Below are positions 37,145-37,631 of a stretch of DNA of 37,631 bases, one piece after another. Every line of letters starts with the position of its first letter. Within the stretch, counting starts at the first letter, position 1. The position numbers and the translations under genes are program-made. The stretch is from CAWDPQ01 sp049642465. Its GTDB lineage: Bacteria; Acidobacteriota; Vicinamibacteria; Vicinamibacterales; 2-12-FULL-66-21. The notes under the pieces are model-generated. The model searched no databases, was not told the DNA's origin, and saw nothing but the letters and a program-made list of their open reading frames with translations. Location of the stretch: positions 1-37,631 of the forward strand of contig JBAROV010000255.1 of the NCBI GenBank assembly GCA_049642465.1, read 5' to 3'.

Positions 37145-37373
37145 TCATGACTCCGGCAGCAAGTCGAGCGCGGCAGCAACCTCTTCGCGGTACGGCGAGG
37201 ATGCGTGTCGTTCGTCAGATCGACCCACTCGGTAAAGTCGCCCTGCTCGACAGGCTTGTCCGAGTAATCGAACCCGAACTGATAGACGCGCCGGTCGTTC
37301 GTGACAACTATGCCAAACTCGAAGCGCGAACTGACGCGGAGCGAGATACGGTGGACACTCCTCGGCTGAGTTG
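37145..37373 (-). pseudogene. Decayed remnant of a small protein gene
   Basis: Two minus-strand frames together read as one protein tail: RSVHRISLRVSSRFEFGIVVTNDRRVYQFGFDYSDKPVEQGDFTEWVDLTNDTHP, then, after an apparent one-base loss, SPYREEVAAALDLLPES and stop at 37145. The 5' end runs into repeat sequence with no start codon. Not recognised. It has the same orientation as the cassettes. Confidence 0.5.
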
Positions 37374-37422
37374 TGATCGAAGGGTGGCTTGCCAGCCGTA
37401 GCTCGCTGCGAACGCAGTGGCG

Positions 37423-37496
37423 GCCCACCTTCGCTCGCTCTGAATTCACCGCGAGCTTCGGTGGGCAACCTTCGCGTGAGTCATGAGCGAAGGTTG
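37423..37496. repeat. REP-like hairpin pair next to tRNA-Glu
   Basis: Hairpin 1 (37423-37466): GCCCACC and GGTGGGC, with inner GCTCGC and GCGAGC, separated by TTC bulges. Hairpin 2 (37466-37496): CAACCTTCGC and GCGAAGGTTG, a perfect 10-bp stem. Hairpin 2 reaches into the tRNA's encoded CCA. A copy of CCCACCTTCGCT also occurs near 35149. Likely a dispersed family; hairpin 2 could also end tRNA transcription. Confidence 0.65.
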
Positions 37497-37569
37497 GTAC
37501 CGGTACGGGGATTCGAACCCCGGTCCCGTGGCTGAGAACCACGTGTCCTGACCCCTAGACGATCCCGGC
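37495..37569 (-). tRNA. tRNA-Glu (anticodon CTC), CCA encoded
   Basis: Minus strand: GCCGGGA (acceptor), TC, GTCT D-stem, anticodon stem CGTGG with loop TTCTCAG (anticodon CTC) and CCACG, T-stem CGGGG with TTCGAAT loop and CCCCG, then TACCGGT, discriminator A and CCA. The acceptor has one mismatch (6-67) and one G-T pair. Anticodon CTC reads GAG, so glutamate. Body 37498-37569 without CCA. Confidence 0.93.
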
Positions 37570-37588
37570 ACGTTGAGCGGAACCTCTA

Positions 37589-37618
37589 ATGGTAGCAAGG
37601 AGCCGAAAAAAGGGTCAA
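37589..37618 (-). promoter_or_regulatory. Promoter of tRNA-Glu
   Basis: On the minus strand TTGACC (37618-37613) and TACCAT (37594-37589) are separated by 18 bp, 20 bp upstream of the tRNA 5' end. Both hexamers match sigma-70 consensus at four positions or more. Confidence 0.55.
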
Positions 37619-37631
37619 GGTATCATGAGCC

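Overview
The window looks like a piece of an Acidobacteriota chromosome, most likely class Vicinamibacteria. This is inferred from the high G+C, the VWFA-related Acidobacterial domain protein, a TonB-dependent receptor with an N-terminal carboxypeptidase-regulatory-like domain, a MacB/ADOP-type permease, and the many short intergenic repeats. No rRNA or species-level marker is present, so the assignment stays tentative.

Layout. 1-5.6 kb: the end of a ferredoxin/flavodoxin-reductase-like gene, then minus-strand housekeeping and accessory genes (BON lipoprotein, fabI, acetamidase/formamidase, a zinc-finger + RGG-box protein, an S41 peptidase coupled to a LolA-like periplasmic protein). 5.7-10.9 kb: a tight five-gene minus-strand operon (TonB-dependent receptor, pxpA, MFS transporter, lipoprotein, 74-aa protein). 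10.9-11.2 kb: a possible structured RNA with an intrinsic terminator, and three symmetrical palindromes. 11.2-16.6 kb: DGQHR-domain protein, DUF1624-type acyltransferase, OsmC, FTR1 iron permease, SGNH hydrolase, M19 dipeptidase. 16.7-26.8 kb: VWA protein, a 27-aa membrane mini-protein, MoaD-like protein + aldehyde ferredoxin oxidoreductase, gamma-glutamyltransferase, proline racemase/hydroxyproline epimerase, ornithine cyclodeaminase-family reductase, TPR and hypothetical proteins. 26.8-31.6 kb: a minus-strand operon of CHASE2-adenylate cyclase, M48 protease and a cyclic-nucleotide-binding MscS channel. 31.6-33.9 kb: a decayed ADOP permease and a frameshifted membrane protein/XRE pair. 33.95-37.1 kb: a run of small, same-orientation genes separated by attC-like sites (an integron cassette array with no integrase in view), including a toxin-antitoxin pair. 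The window ends with tRNA-Glu(CTC) on the minus strand.

Functional theme. Several genes fit scavenging of peptides and gamma-glutamyl or imino-acid compounds: TonB receptor, 5-oxoprolinase subunit A, MFS importer, gamma-glutamyltransferase, M19 dipeptidase, hydroxyproline epimerase and the OCD-family reductase. The 26.8-31.6 kb operon suggests a cyclase whose product gates a channel made from the same transcript.

The least explained signals are (i) four intergenic arrays of 7-bp repeats between 20.0 and 24.3 kb, different in sequence but all fitting one degenerate heptamer (YNGRRRC), three of them lying in divergent promoter regions, plus an 8-bp array at 18.0 kb; (ii) the attC-like cassette array at 34-37 kb next to a tRNA; and (iii) the structured-RNA candidate and palindrome cluster at 10.9-11.2 kb.
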